Assembly: GCA_948467605.1 (NCBI GenBank)
Contig: CAOKET010000014.1
Coordinates: 1 to 39,913, forward strand
Length of the DNA: 39,913 nt
Source of the DNA: an uncultured Mycoplasmatota bacterium
GTDB lineage: Bacteria; Bacillota_I; Bacilli_A; RF39; UBA660
Reading direction: 5' to 3'
Part shown: positions 23,771-32,917 of the stretch, piece after piece
How the letters are laid out: each line of letters starts with the position of its first letter
Numbering within the stretch: position 1 is the first letter of the stretch
Made by a program: the position numbers and the translations under genes
Notes under the pieces: model-generated
The model's input: only the letters and a program-made list of their open reading frames with translations
Databases searched by the model: none
What the model was told of the DNA's origin: nothing

Positions 23771-24553
23771 TTACAATGCAACTGTTATAACAAGTGAAAT
23801 AAGCATTAATATCATCGCACCACCACCAGTTATAACTAACATAAGCATTGTTTTATTTTCCATTTTTCTTAAACGCTCTTTATATTTTACCTCTCTTGTT
23901 TTACTTTGTAATGAAGAAACATTTCTAGCAAATATAAGTAATTGTTCTTGTTTATGTTCGCCAGATCCTAAACTTAAACGATAAAGAAGCCTCATCATTC
24001 TCATTGAATCTCTTACAGGATAAGCCTTAGCAAAATCCATATAAGGATCTACTGTCATATCACCAGCATTTATCTTAGCAATTAGTTCATTTAAACCAGA
24101 TTTAAACATATCTGGAGCAGTTTCAATAGATTTACCAAGAGCAACTGGAACTGTATAATGCTGAACTAATATTTCTAGACTCTTTAAATAGTATGGCAAT
24201 AACATATCAATTTCATGTAAATGCGCTTTATAATAATTCTTTAACTGCATATATGGAACTTTGTATATTAGAAAACCAACAATTAAAGTAAGACCAATAT
24301 TAACATAATTCAAATTTGTAATAAACATAAAGAAGAATACAAGCATTACTGCAAATGCCATTTTAACTCTTTTCATAAACAATATTTGAACATCTATATC
24401 GTCTCCATATTTACTTCTTAAATAAAATTCATAATCTTTTTCCTTAAGTAATTCAAAATATCTTTCATTATCTTTCGCAAATTTATTACTACTAACTATA
24501 TTATTTGATTCCAAAATAATAAATATTATAAGCCCAATTATTAATATTTCCAT
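23771..24553 (-). CDS. TadC-like type II secretion F-domain protein
   Basis: The 260-residue protein has one N-terminal helix (2-15), two helices at about 65-100, a cytosolic T2SSF domain (about 115-225: LLPYYLKSLEILVQHYTVPV, then LYRLSLGSGEHKQEQ) and a C-terminal helix (about 235-258). These proteins form the inner-membrane platform that couples the CpaF/TadA ATPase to pilin extrusion. It overlaps the TadB-like gene as TAATG, so the two are translated together. Confidence 0.8.
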   Translation of the reverse strand: MEILIIGLIIFIILESNNIVSSNKFAKDNERYFELLKEKDYEFYLRSKYGDDIDVQILFMKRVKMAFAVMLVFFFMFITNLNYVNIGLTLIVGFLIYKVPYMQLKNYYKAHLHEIDMLLPYYLKSLEILVQHYTVPVALGKSIETAPDMFKSGLNELIAKINAGDMTVDPYMDFAKAYPVRDSMRMMRLLYRLSLGSGEHKQEQLLIFARNVSSLQSKTREVKYKERLRKMENKTMLMLVITGGGAMILMLISLVITVAL

Positions 24554-25449
24554 TATTCAGCACCTACATTCTCACAATAGTATTTTTCTCCATTAAGTAG
24601 GAAATAACTATTTATTAATATTATTGCATGTAGCATTATATTTACATACCATAAACCTAATATATCATTATAAGTTTCTGCACCTAATATAAGTTGAATA
24701 AGCATTATTAAAATATAAAGTATTACACCAAATTGTATAAATTGTTTATGGAAGTTTGATCTATCTACTCTGTCTCTATAAACAGATTCAACAAGCATAT
24801 CTATATCATTTAACATGTTTTCTAGTGAGCCTTCTGAATCTCTTGAACCTTCTTTAGTTATTTGTAAGAACAACTGATGCATATTTTTTACAACATAATA
24901 ATCATATCTTTCATTCATGTATTCTATAGAAGCATCAAGAAAACCATTTTCATATGCTAAATCTATCATCATCTTAACATCAGATGATAGTGGCTCTTCT
25001 AATACTCCAGATGCATATACCCCTTCTAGTGCCCTAACAAAAGATTTAACTGTTTCAAACTCCATTATTACATTTGTAGTATAAACTTGCACTTGTTCAA
25101 ATATAAATTCACTATAACTTTTTTTACATCTTAAATATGCTAAATAAGGCACAAATGCTATAGCGGCAATTACATATATAATTGAAATTATTATATTGTA
25201 AAAATATAAATATGAAATTGCAAATGCAGCAGTACCCATTATAGCAATTTGAGTAGTATATTGTTTTGGGGTAAATTCTAGACCTAATTCTTTAGTCTTT
25301 TCCCTAACTTCCTTAAAAGAATAAGGTGCATATTTATTGTATACATTTGTTGCCTTACCTACTATATATTTATATACCCTAGCACCTTCTTGCCTTCTAT
25401 AAATTATAATTAATGCAACAACTACACCAACAATAAGAACTTCTAACAT
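24553..25449 (-). CDS. TadB-like type II secretion F-domain protein
   Basis: The 298-residue platform protein has an N-terminal helix (3-19), paired helices at about 70-105, a cytosolic F-domain (about 120-230; EFETVKSFVRALEGVYASG and LFLQITKEGSRDSEGSLENM) and two C-terminal helices. In Tad systems TadB and TadC form a hetero-oligomeric platform below the pilus. GAGGGTGCAAT leads the ATG. It lies 14 bases after the CpaF-like ATPase gene. Confidence 0.8.
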   Translation of the reverse strand: MLEVLIVGVVVALIIIYRRQEGARVYKYIVGKATNVYNKYAPYSFKEVREKTKELGLEFTPKQYTTQIAIMGTAAFAISYLYFYNIIISIIYVIAAIAFVPYLAYLRCKKSYSEFIFEQVQVYTTNVIMEFETVKSFVRALEGVYASGVLEEPLSSDVKMMIDLAYENGFLDASIEYMNERYDYYVVKNMHQLFLQITKEGSRDSEGSLENMLNDIDMLVESVYRDRVDRSNFHKQFIQFGVILYILIMLIQLILGAETYNDILGLWYVNIMLHAIILINSYFLLNGEKYYCENVGAE

Positions 25450-25463
25450 ATTGCACCCTCTTT

Positions 25464-26543
25464 CTAATCTAATACTTCATCTTTTTTTTCTATATTAGGA
25501 ACATTATAGTTTAATTTTAATCCCTGATTTTCTAGATAACTAACTAAATATTTACTAGGGCTTCCATAAGATATAATTCCATCAGCAGTCTTAGAATAAA
25601 TTATATTTGTACCGATTTTATTATCATCTGTAACATAAAACTCGACAACTTCACTAATTTCACGTTGAAATCTTTGATATTTACTAGAATATTGTCCTCT
25701 TATGTGAACCCCAAGATGAATATATCTATAAATCGATTTTAAATATTGATCAATATCTTGACTTGTTTCAAGCAAACTATACATTCTTTGTGGAATCAAC
25801 ATTGCTCTATCAGAGTGAATAGTTGATAAAATATTATGACCAGAAGAAATAGAGTTTCTAACAGCCATAACAGCCTCAGCACTACGAACTTCTGAAAGTA
25901 ATATCCATTTAGGATTCTGTCTCATACAAGTAACTAATACATCAGAATAACTAGCAATATTATTAGTTTTCATAGCAACTATATCACGATGTGGAAAAAT
26001 ACGATCTAAGTGTAACTCTAAAGTATCTTCAATAGTAACTATTTTTTCATTCTCATATGTATTAGAAGCCAGATATTTAACAAACTCAGTTTTACCAGAA
26101 CCTGTTTCACCACTTACTATAATATTACAGTGTCCATGTACACACTCTATTAAAAAGTCGTGTATTTGAGCAGTAATATAATCTTCACTTATTATTTTTT
26201 CTTTATTTAATCTTATTTTAGCAGGAGTTTTTCTTAATGTTAACGCTATTCCATTTTGCGCAATTGAATCATGAACAAAGTTAAAACGAAGTTCAGCACT
26301 TTCTGCATCCAAAAATGGATAGGCAGCATTAAATGATTTCCCCATTATATTTGCACATTGAAATGCAAGTTTTTCCATAAATGCATTATCAATACCTGGA
26401 TTTTCAACTCTATAAACACCCTTAGTTAATGATTTCAAATGAAGTTGTCCATTGTTACTATAAGAAATATCTGTTATATCATCATCATCCATATATTCCT
26501 TTAAGTAACCAAAATCCATTTGTGAAAATATACCATTATTCAT
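25464..26543 (-). CDS. CpaF/TadA-family secretion ATPase
   Basis: The 359-residue hexameric motor belongs to the VirB11/CpaF family. The sequence shows Walker A SGETGSGKTE (144-153), the Asp box TIEDTLEL (170-177), Walker B WILLSEVR (213-220; Ser replaces the usual Gly before Glu) and the His box GHNILSTIHS (235-244). The N-terminal domain is shorter than in proteobacterial CpaF. It would power pilin insertion through the TadB/TadC platform; VirB11-like ATPases also work in type IV secretion, so it could serve both halves of this hybrid cluster. The ATG at 26543 follows AGGTGAT by 7 bases; the upstream in-frame start lacks a site. It overlaps the end of the CpaB-like gene by 8 bases. Confidence 0.88.
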   Translation of the reverse strand: MNNGIFSQMDFGYLKEYMDDDDITDISYSNNGQLHLKSLTKGVYRVENPGIDNAFMEKLAFQCANIMGKSFNAAYPFLDAESAELRFNFVHDSIAQNGIALTLRKTPAKIRLNKEKIISEDYITAQIHDFLIECVHGHCNIIVSGETGSGKTEFVKYLASNTYENEKIVTIEDTLELHLDRIFPHRDIVAMKTNNIASYSDVLVTCMRQNPKWILLSEVRSAEAVMAVRNSISSGHNILSTIHSDRAMLIPQRMYSLLETSQDIDQYLKSIYRYIHLGVHIRGQYSSKYQRFQREISEVVEFYVTDDNKIGTNIIYSKTADGIISYGSPSKYLVSYLENQGLKLNYNVPNIEKKDEVLD

Positions 26544-27387
26544 CTTTATTATCACCTGTATTATTATCTTTGTTATCTCCTGGTGTTACAGTAATATCTA
26601 ATTCATCTTCTGGAACAAATGCTGTCATAGCATTTATATAATCCACTAAATACTGACTAGTAACTTTAGTTTCTCCCTCTTTTTCTGCAAAATCCATAGT
26701 ATTAGGTACTGGGATAAGTTCTACAGAAATACTTGATAAATACATACATTTTCTTAATAATAAATGCACTTCTGGATCAATAGCAAAGAATAGATATGCA
26801 GGTACTCTTTCTTCTTCAGTTGTTTCAAATACATTTTTACCAGCACCATCTTTAACGGCTAATATCTTAATGTTACTAAGTAATTTACCAACCATTATAT
26901 CGCCTGTTTCATTTTTACCTTTAAAATATATATCAATATATCCATTAGGCATCATTGCATTACCATATGTAGAAGCCATAGTAACAGGTAAGTTAAATAA
27001 TACCTTATCTTCTGGTACTTCAATAAATGCAGCATCTGGTAAATCTTGTTGTGATATTACAGTAGCACCAAAGAACATACTTCCTGCTGGTATTAAAGTA
27101 TTATAATTTGAATATTTATTTACAATATTTATTTTATCTCTTATAACACCATTATTTATCATTGCAGGTGGCACTTGAATATATTCAATCATATCATCTG
27201 TTATTTGAGTTCTGGGTTGAATATCTACCTTAGCAACAGGAACCAAAACCGGATTTATTGCTTGTTTAACACGATAGTTATAAGCAACATAAAGAATTAT
27301 AACACATAGTACAACACCTAATATTGTAATAGTATTTTTGTTTTTTAAAAACTTAGTTAGTTTTTTTACAAAATTATTGTTTTTCAT
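26536..27387 (-). CDS. CpaB/RcpC-like SAF-domain pilus assembly protein
   Basis: The 283-residue protein has a short basic cytosolic start, one helix (about 19-38) and an outer SAF domain (about 50-120: VPVAKVDIQPRTQITDDMIE, then AGSMFFGATV) followed by the RcpC-type domain. In Gram-negatives CpaB/RcpC is periplasmic and connects platform and secretin; in Gram-positives without an outer membrane it is thought to guide the pilus through the wall. The Asp/Asn-rich C-terminus is low complexity. AGGAGG precedes the ATG. It overlaps the CpaF-like gene. Confidence 0.8.
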   Translation of the reverse strand: MKNNNFVKKLTKFLKNKNTITILGVVLCVIILYVAYNYRVKQAINPVLVPVAKVDIQPRTQITDDMIEYIQVPPAMINNGVIRDKINIVNKYSNYNTLIPAGSMFFGATVISQQDLPDAAFIEVPEDKVLFNLPVTMASTYGNAMMPNGYIDIYFKGKNETGDIMVGKLLSNIKILAVKDGAGKNVFETTEEERVPAYLFFAIDPEVHLLLRKCMYLSSISVELIPVPNTMDFAEKEGETKVTSQYLVDYINAMTAFVPEDELDITVTPGDNKDNNTGDNKDE

Positions 27388-27395
27388 ATTTCCTC

Positions 27396-27809
27396 CTAAT
27401 ATTTAGTTTCAATTATTGCATCAATACGATTGGCAATTGTATAAGTACCATCTCCAGTTAAGTCAGTTGTAAAATTAAATTGATCTGTATCACTTGTAAC
27501 AGTCAAAGTAACTTTAGGTGGCATCTCAACTACATCGTATATATCTATATAATAAGTTCTATCTCTTTGAACTGATGCACTCCATCTACGTACAAAACTC
27601 TCAACGAATTTTTCACGTACTATCCTAACCTCCCCATGATATCTATAATAATCTACATCAACTGCATCATACATAGCAGCCTCTGTAACCTCTTTAAGCA
27701 AATAGTAATTGTGTTGATCAGAAGTTGTTATATCTTGGAATAGCATTATAAAGGCTACTCCTATTACCCCAGCAACAACAATTGCTACTGCCCACATACT
27801 CTCTTTCAA
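27396..27809 (-). CDS. TadE/DUF5411-like single-helix surface protein
   Basis: This 137-residue protein has an N-terminal helix (about 6-24; WAVAIVVAGVIGVAFIML) and an outer domain with TDQHNYYLLKEVTEAAMYDA and REKFVESFVRRW segments. It resembles, from memory, a family of about 130-residue proteins found next to Tad genes in gut Firmicutes and annotated DUF5411; I cannot confirm that. I take TTG at 27809 as start because GGTGAT lies 6 bases upstream; an ATG four codons downstream is the alternative. The lengthy helix followed by charged soluble domain suits a minor pilin or pseudopilin. Confidence 0.6.
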   Translation of the reverse strand: MKESMWAVAIVVAGVIGVAFIMLFQDITTSDQHNYYLLKEVTEAAMYDAVDVDYYRYHGEVRIVREKFVESFVRRWSASVQRDRTYYIDIYDVVEMPPKVTLTVTSDTDQFNFTTDLTGDGTYTIANRIDAIIETKY

Positions 27810-27812
27810 CTT

Positions 27813-30800
27813 CTAATCACCACTTTCTATACTTCTACTAGTTTTATAAACATTTACACCAGGCATATTCTTAAGAGTCCTGTATCTTGTATTTATTATA
27901 TCATAATTTCTTGTAAATACACTACTTCCTAAACTATTTAATATAGAACTTTCATAATCACTTGAACATCTACTATTTCCATTATAAGTACATTTACTTG
28001 GATTATACCAACTTCCCAAGTCTATATTCGTATAATATTCTTTATAATCACTTGCTATCTTATTCATTGTACTTGGAGTTAATGTTACATGATACATTGG
28101 TTTATCTTTAGTATAGTTAAAGTTATCTGTTCTTTTAAAATCATTTGATACGTATAACCAGTTTCTTCCAGGTTGTCTACAATTACTTGTTGGATTTACA
28201 CAGAAACCTGATCCTTTTCCTGGAAATAATGAACTTACACTTACCACTCTAAAATCTAGGCAATCTGAGTAATATACTCCTTTTTCCAAATTACCTTTTT
28301 TATCATATTTACATGCACATGTTGATTCCTCTGGATTACAATAATGATCTGTTACATCTAATGCACATAATGCCTTGTCCATATTCCATGTACCTGCTAC
28401 TCCAAAGTATTTTCCATCACTAGAATTATAATCACTAGATCCTAGTGTTATTTGATAGTAATCTGATAAATTAACTTGACTAACATATTTTTCTCCCAAT
28501 TCTTCAAATCTATCCTTTATTTTATCTGGAACAGAATCAGGTGTTAAAGTATAATTAGCATTTAATTTAATAGACTCTTCTTTATAAGTATCTTCTATAG
28601 TTACATACATTGTCTTTGTAACTTCGCCTTCATAATAAATTCCATAACTACATGAATCTGTTATAGTAAACTGTTGTTTTACCCAATTTGGTTCACATTC
28701 TTCTTCTGCATTAGCACACTCTGCTCTACACTGCTGCACTTCAGCCCTACATTCTTTATCTCCTCTATCACAATTTTTATTACAACCAATTTTACAATCA
28801 TCAACTGCCCTATCACACATATTTATATCAACACAACCATTTGAACCAGGATTACATGGTATTTCGTCAGACGCTGAATAATTATTGCCACCAATCCTAC
28901 CAAATTGTCTTTCAAGGATTCCATAGTAATGGTCTTTATTATATGTCACGGTTTCTGGGTATCTATTTTTTTCTTCATCTGACATATTGTTAAATCTATC
29001 TCTTGCTTTAGATTCTAAATCGCTACATTTATCATCAAATTTTTCAACTTGATCATTACAATTTTTACTATATTCATAATAATATGTACCATCATCGTTT
29101 CTCTTTTTTTCCCATCTACATCCCTGATTCAAATTTGCAGACTTCATAGAATCGGAATTATAGTCATCAACATATTTAGTAATTTCAAGTTTTTGTACAA
29201 ATGTAGATGTAGGAAAACCACCAAGTGGATCTGAAAAACTAGAATCCTTCGCCGCTATTTCACTCATATGCTTGAACATTGAGGATGAACCGTTTGCTGA
29301 ATATGCTATTTGAGTTGGTTCATTAATAGTAGTATCCACATTAAATACTGAAACTGTTTGATGTGTAGTTGTATCTACTAGATAAAGTTGTGGAATATTT
29401 TTTATTTTATCCTTTATAATATCCATTGAAAATTTTCCCTCTTTGTTATATAGCAAATATTCAGAAACTGTATCAGAATCAAATTCTTCATCAGCGAAAT
29501 GAATGTCCCTATCATTACTTGCATGACCCTTATAATTACAATCTTCATCATAATAATCAACACCAACAACTCTTCTTTGGTCCAAACTTACACATATTAA
29601 TTCTGTATCATAATTAACATTTAATGAGTATGCACCACCAGAATATGTTAGTATATAGTCTGCTTTATTTGGACTTGTAGTTGTAAATGAACCTTTTTGA
29701 TAACAGAACGCTTTATTATATTGTTTTTCTAATATTCCATTTTTATCTCTTGTAAATAATGTATATGTCGAATCTGATGCTGCACAATACTTAGGATAAT
29801 CTTTAACTTCTGTACTACTACCTTTATTAGTTGTAGTTCTATACCCTGTGTCAGTAGTATTTGCATTATTCCAATATGTATAATACTCTGGATCAATCGG
29901 ATCAAATTTGTCATCAATTTCTATCGGGCAATTTCCCCCACCTGGAGTGAAACAACAAGCAGTATCATTTGGATTACTTCGACAATAGTTTCTTCTTGCA
30001 GCAGTGCCTGGTTTAGTACCGCCACAAATTAAACTACTACAACATATATTATAATCACTAGGTTTCTTCTTGCCATCAGAGATATCACAATACGCTTTTC
30101 TTTCATCGCTTCCTTGTAATGTTCCACCACACTTTTGAGCATCTTTTTTTATAGTTATTAAACCACTATAACTAATCCATGGAGAAATAGCATAATAACG
30201 GTCAAATACATTACCTGATAAAAGTAATTTATCGTTATTAAAAGTCTTTTTTGTTCCTAAATTATAAAACTCAAAACCACCCAACCTTGATGTATCACCT
30301 GCAAGATTAATTCTATTAATAGGTAAAACTTCCTTTATAACATAGTTTTCACTAGATTTAAAATACCCACCACCAGAACTTGGCCCTTTTTGTTTAATTT
30401 TACCATTGTCATTATAATAAGGCATAGTTTTTTCTTGATTAATTTTCCCTTGATTTAAACCATGATTAATGAAAATTTGATCAAAATTAGAATTAACCTT
30501 TACTTTTTGACCATCACTTTTTACTGTTAATCCATCACCTGTTACAACTAAACCAGGTGCTGCTATTAGATGAGGATCACTTTTACCAGTACCACTATGA
30601 GTTACTTCCAAATATATTTTATATGTTTCCCCATCTTTAAAACTGGATAAATCAAAATATCCAAAAAAACCTATATCATCATAAAAATATGTACCATATT
30701 GCCCTTCATTATATTGAGGGGTATTATTTTGTACATTAAAATTTCTCCTACTATAATTTACTGGCTCATTAGGAAATTCTCCCAAAGGTGCAAGAAATCC

Positions 30801-31235
30801 ATCACAATGTTCTGCTTTACCATTTACAGTAGGTTTAAAATAATCAACACAAGTTGCACTTGTACCTTGAACACGTAAATTTGCCCATGTGCTACTATTA
30901 CCATCTCTATTTTTTGCATATATAATGCCATTATTGTTGTTATTTGGTTGTGCATATAATCTATATTTTACACTATCAATTCCCTTACCAGCACATCTTT
31001 CTGCAACTCCAACATCATTTCCATTTTTATCCGTCATTTTATATCCATTATATGTTCGATTATCTGAATTACAATAATCCATTAAAGTATAATAAGCCCA
31101 ACCTCTTATAGCAACCTTTTCATCATCAACTGTAATACTATTTATTCCATATGTAAATACAGATGCTTTAACACTTATAGGTAACAAGAATAATAAAAAC
31201 ACAGTTACAGATAAATATAAAATATTTTTCTTCAT
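27813..31235 (-). CDS. Large cysteine-rich secreted protein of the cluster
   Basis: The 1140-residue protein starts with a signal peptide (MKKNILYLSVTVFLLFLLPI, cleavage near VKAS) and continues as an extracytoplasmic protein rich in Asn, Tyr, Gly and Cys. I see no LPxTG, no C-terminal helix and no known repeat. Cysteine clusters occur near residues 370-440 (several C-C and C-x-G-G pairs) and at about 785-850, with a heptad-like CDRAVDDCKIGCNKNCDRGD block. Disulfides or metal binding are likely. The ATG at 31235 follows GGAGGTGTTTGTA. Being second in the operon and by far the largest gene, it may be the tip adhesin, a shaft protein or an effector. I do not recognise a homologue. Confidence 0.75.
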   Translation of the reverse strand: MKKNILYLSVTVFLLFLLPISVKASVFTYGINSITVDDEKVAIRGWAYYTLMDYCNSDNRTYNGYKMTDKNGNDVGVAERCAGKGIDSVKYRLYAQPNNNNNGIIYAKNRDGNSSTWANLRVQGTSATCVDYFKPTVNGKAEHCDGFLAPLGEFPNEPVNYSRRNFNVQNNTPQYNEGQYGTYFYDDIGFFGYFDLSSFKDGETYKIYLEVTHSGTGKSDPHLIAAPGLVVTGDGLTVKSDGQKVKVNSNFDQIFINHGLNQGKINQEKTMPYYNDNGKIKQKGPSSGGGYFKSSENYVIKEVLPINRINLAGDTSRLGGFEFYNLGTKKTFNNDKLLLSGNVFDRYYAISPWISYSGLITIKKDAQKCGGTLQGSDERKAYCDISDGKKKPSDYNICCSSLICGGTKPGTAARRNYCRSNPNDTACCFTPGGGNCPIEIDDKFDPIDPEYYTYWNNANTTDTGYRTTTNKGSSTEVKDYPKYCAASDSTYTLFTRDKNGILEKQYNKAFCYQKGSFTTTSPNKADYILTYSGGAYSLNVNYDTELICVSLDQRRVVGVDYYDEDCNYKGHASNDRDIHFADEEFDSDTVSEYLLYNKEGKFSMDIIKDKIKNIPQLYLVDTTTHQTVSVFNVDTTINEPTQIAYSANGSSSMFKHMSEIAAKDSSFSDPLGGFPTSTFVQKLEITKYVDDYNSDSMKSANLNQGCRWEKKRNDDGTYYYEYSKNCNDQVEKFDDKCSDLESKARDRFNNMSDEEKNRYPETVTYNKDHYYGILERQFGRIGGNNYSASDEIPCNPGSNGCVDINMCDRAVDDCKIGCNKNCDRGDKECRAEVQQCRAECANAEEECEPNWVKQQFTITDSCSYGIYYEGEVTKTMYVTIEDTYKEESIKLNANYTLTPDSVPDKIKDRFEELGEKYVSQVNLSDYYQITLGSSDYNSSDGKYFGVAGTWNMDKALCALDVTDHYCNPEESTCACKYDKKGNLEKGVYYSDCLDFRVVSVSSLFPGKGSGFCVNPTSNCRQPGRNWLYVSNDFKRTDNFNYTKDKPMYHVTLTPSTMNKIASDYKEYYTNIDLGSWYNPSKCTYNGNSRCSSDYESSILNSLGSSVFTRNYDIINTRYRTLKNMPGVNVYKTSRSIESGD

Positions 31236-31268
31236 TACAAACACCTCCAACTTTACCCCAAATTAAAT

Positions 31269-31901
31269 TTAAAACTTTATTTTTCTTTTTTTACTATATA
31301 TAACAACTACTACAGAAACAATAATTGCTAATGCTATTACATACACATACCAATATTTTTTAGAAAATTCTATAAACTTATTAGTATTTTTATCAAGTTT
31401 TCCATTTTTATAATCATCAATTCTTTGTTCAAATTCAACCCTTGTTATTTGAGTAGAATCATAATTTGGATCACATATATCTAAGTCACTAGCGCCTTCA
31501 CATAACTCTTCATCATAATAATAGTTATGAGCGGGAATTGTAACTTTCTTTGGTATTTCTAATAGTCCGCTACAAGCATTACCCTCTGCTATCTTTATAA
31601 CAAATGTAGAATATGTAGAAGGATATAAATCATCAAATATTTTTGTAGTATCTACTTTTTCATCATTAAAATAAACAACTAAATCTTTTGAAACATTTGA
31701 TATTTGAATACCATATTCATTATTTCTAAGATTACCTAAATACTTAACATCAAATTTAATTGCGCTTGCTAAAGTTCTAAGTTTATTTATATCACTATAT
31801 GAACACCCATATTGTCCTTTATACCATTCCTCAGCAAATGTTTTATTTGGTATAAATAATATCGTTAAAATCAACAAAAAAATAAAAATATACCTCTTCA
31901 T
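31269..31901 (-). CDS. Signal-peptide/C-terminal TM protein, first gene of the cluster
   Basis: The 210-residue protein has a signal peptide (cleavage near FAEEW), an outer domain with five cysteines (GCSY, NACSG, LCEGA, DICDP), a coiled segment (EFEQRIDDYKNGKLDKNTNK) and a C-terminal helix (about 182-202) followed by the basic stop-transfer KKRKIKF. It would be anchored in the membrane with the domain outside. GAGGG precedes the ATG. It is the first gene after the 31902-32221 gap and is followed 33 bases later by the giant protein gene, so it is probably an accessory subunit or receptor for it. Confidence 0.7.
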   Translation of the reverse strand: MKRYIFIFLLILTILFIPNKTFAEEWYKGQYGCSYSDINKLRTLASAIKFDVKYLGNLRNNEYGIQISNVSKDLVVYFNDEKVDTTKIFDDLYPSTYSTFVIKIAEGNACSGLLEIPKKVTIPAHNYYYDEELCEGASDLDICDPNYDSTQITRVEFEQRIDDYKNGKLDKNTNKFIEFSKKYWYVYVIALAIIVSVVVVIYSKKRKIKF

Positions 31902-32221
31902 ATTATCCCTCTTATCTTAAGTATGGCTATTATCCTAAAATAAGGATAACATAAAATGACAATAAAATACAATTGTTTTTGTTTATACTATGTAAAATAA
32001 TTACACTTTTTTAATATTATTATGAATAATTATATAAATATTTATACTTATACAATAAAAATGATTATTTAACGTGACTAAATAAAAGGTCAAATTAAAT
32101 AATCAAAATTTCTATAATTATATATTTATCAATTCATATAATTTCTTTAAAATATTAGATAAAATAATATTAAAATCATCAATATTTTTATATTATTATA
32201 TATAATCTTAGACAGAAATAT
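31902..32221. other. Non-coding leader/intergenic region ahead of the surface-machine cluster
   Basis: No gene is visible. It holds the probable control region of the cluster, including the inverted repeat at 31930-31949. I find no strong sigma-A consensus; candidates such as TTGTAT with a poor -10 are weak. The right part is the 3' flank of the HIRAN-domain gene and shows only A+T-rich weak stems. Confidence 0.5.
31930..31949 (-). repeat. Perfect inverted repeat in the cluster leader
   Basis: TTATCCT, six-base spacer, AGGATAA, 29 bases upstream of the first cluster ATG. It could be an operator or a small leader hairpin. Confidence 0.5.
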
Positions 32222-32902
32222 TTATTTATTAAAAATTAATTTTACATGTGCAGTAATGTCTTCATCACTAATTTCACTTTCAAAATTAAGACTCTGAATC
32301 ATTGCAGAATACCCTATATTATTTTTAAGAATTTCTGTCAAATTTTTTGAATAATATCTCGGAACATAGCCTAAGTGATATTTTTCTTTATTTTTATCAA
32401 GAATTATTCTAATAGCATTTTCATCATATTCATTTTTTGAATCCAATTCTAATAACAATTTATCATTCACACTAATCAAATCCTTACATCTATGTACATC
32501 AGGACAATGTCTTGTACCCGCAACATCAAATTCAACTTTACTAATATCAAAAGCTGGTACAAATTCATAATTATCTGTAATTAATCTTCCCTTAGTCGCT
32601 TTTAAAATCTCTAATTTTGTTGCATTAGTTCCTAAATTATATGAATTTAAAATTTCTAAGTAATCAGGTCTTGCAGTATTAGGTAATCTAGTTTCAATAT
32701 TTGCAAATAATTCTTTGTTCTTATATATTTCATGAATGTTATCAAAACCTGGAAAACATTTAAATCCAACACTAGTTGCACTGTTTAACTCTGGTTCTAC
32801 ATATTTAAATGTATATATACCATTATCATAGTTTAAAATCCCTATCTTATACCTTGTCCTTGTTTCAGGTTGTTTCCAAATAAGCCACATTTCATCTTGC
32901 AT
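32222..32902 (-). CDS. HIRAN-domain protein, partner of a HipA-like kinase
   Basis: The 226-residue protein has an N-terminal half of unknown fold and a C-terminal HIRAN domain (about 125-225): the start FDVAGTRHC, the LLLELDSKNEYDENAIRI core (where a D-x-N-A motif is characteristic) and the LGYVPRYYSKNL strand. HIRAN domains bind DNA 3' ends or damaged DNA in some proteins and occur alone in prokaryotes. GAGGTGAT precedes the ATG. It lies 15 bases after the HipA-like kinase gene and belongs to the same transcript. It might regulate, neutralise or direct the kinase; this is inference. Confidence 0.72.
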   Translation of the reverse strand: MQDEMWLIWKQPETRTRYKIGILNYDNGIYTFKYVEPELNSATSVGFKCFPGFDNIHEIYKNKELFANIETRLPNTARPDYLEILNSYNLGTNATKLEILKATKGRLITDNYEFVPAFDISKVEFDVAGTRHCPDVHRCKDLISVNDKLLLELDSKNEYDENAIRIILDKNKEKYHLGYVPRYYSKNLTEILKNNIGYSAMIQSLNFESEISDEDITAHVKLIFNK

Positions 32903-32917
32903 TTTTAATCACCTCAC

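Noticed and set aside
29729-29917. ORF in another frame inside the giant secreted protein gene
   Set aside because: Overlaps a continuous frame with signal peptide and good start; no independent signals.
31902-32221. A riboswitch or structured RNA in the leader of the surface-machine cluster
   Set aside because: Only one simple seven-pair inverted repeat and A+T-rich weak stems are visible; no conserved riboswitch core was recognised.
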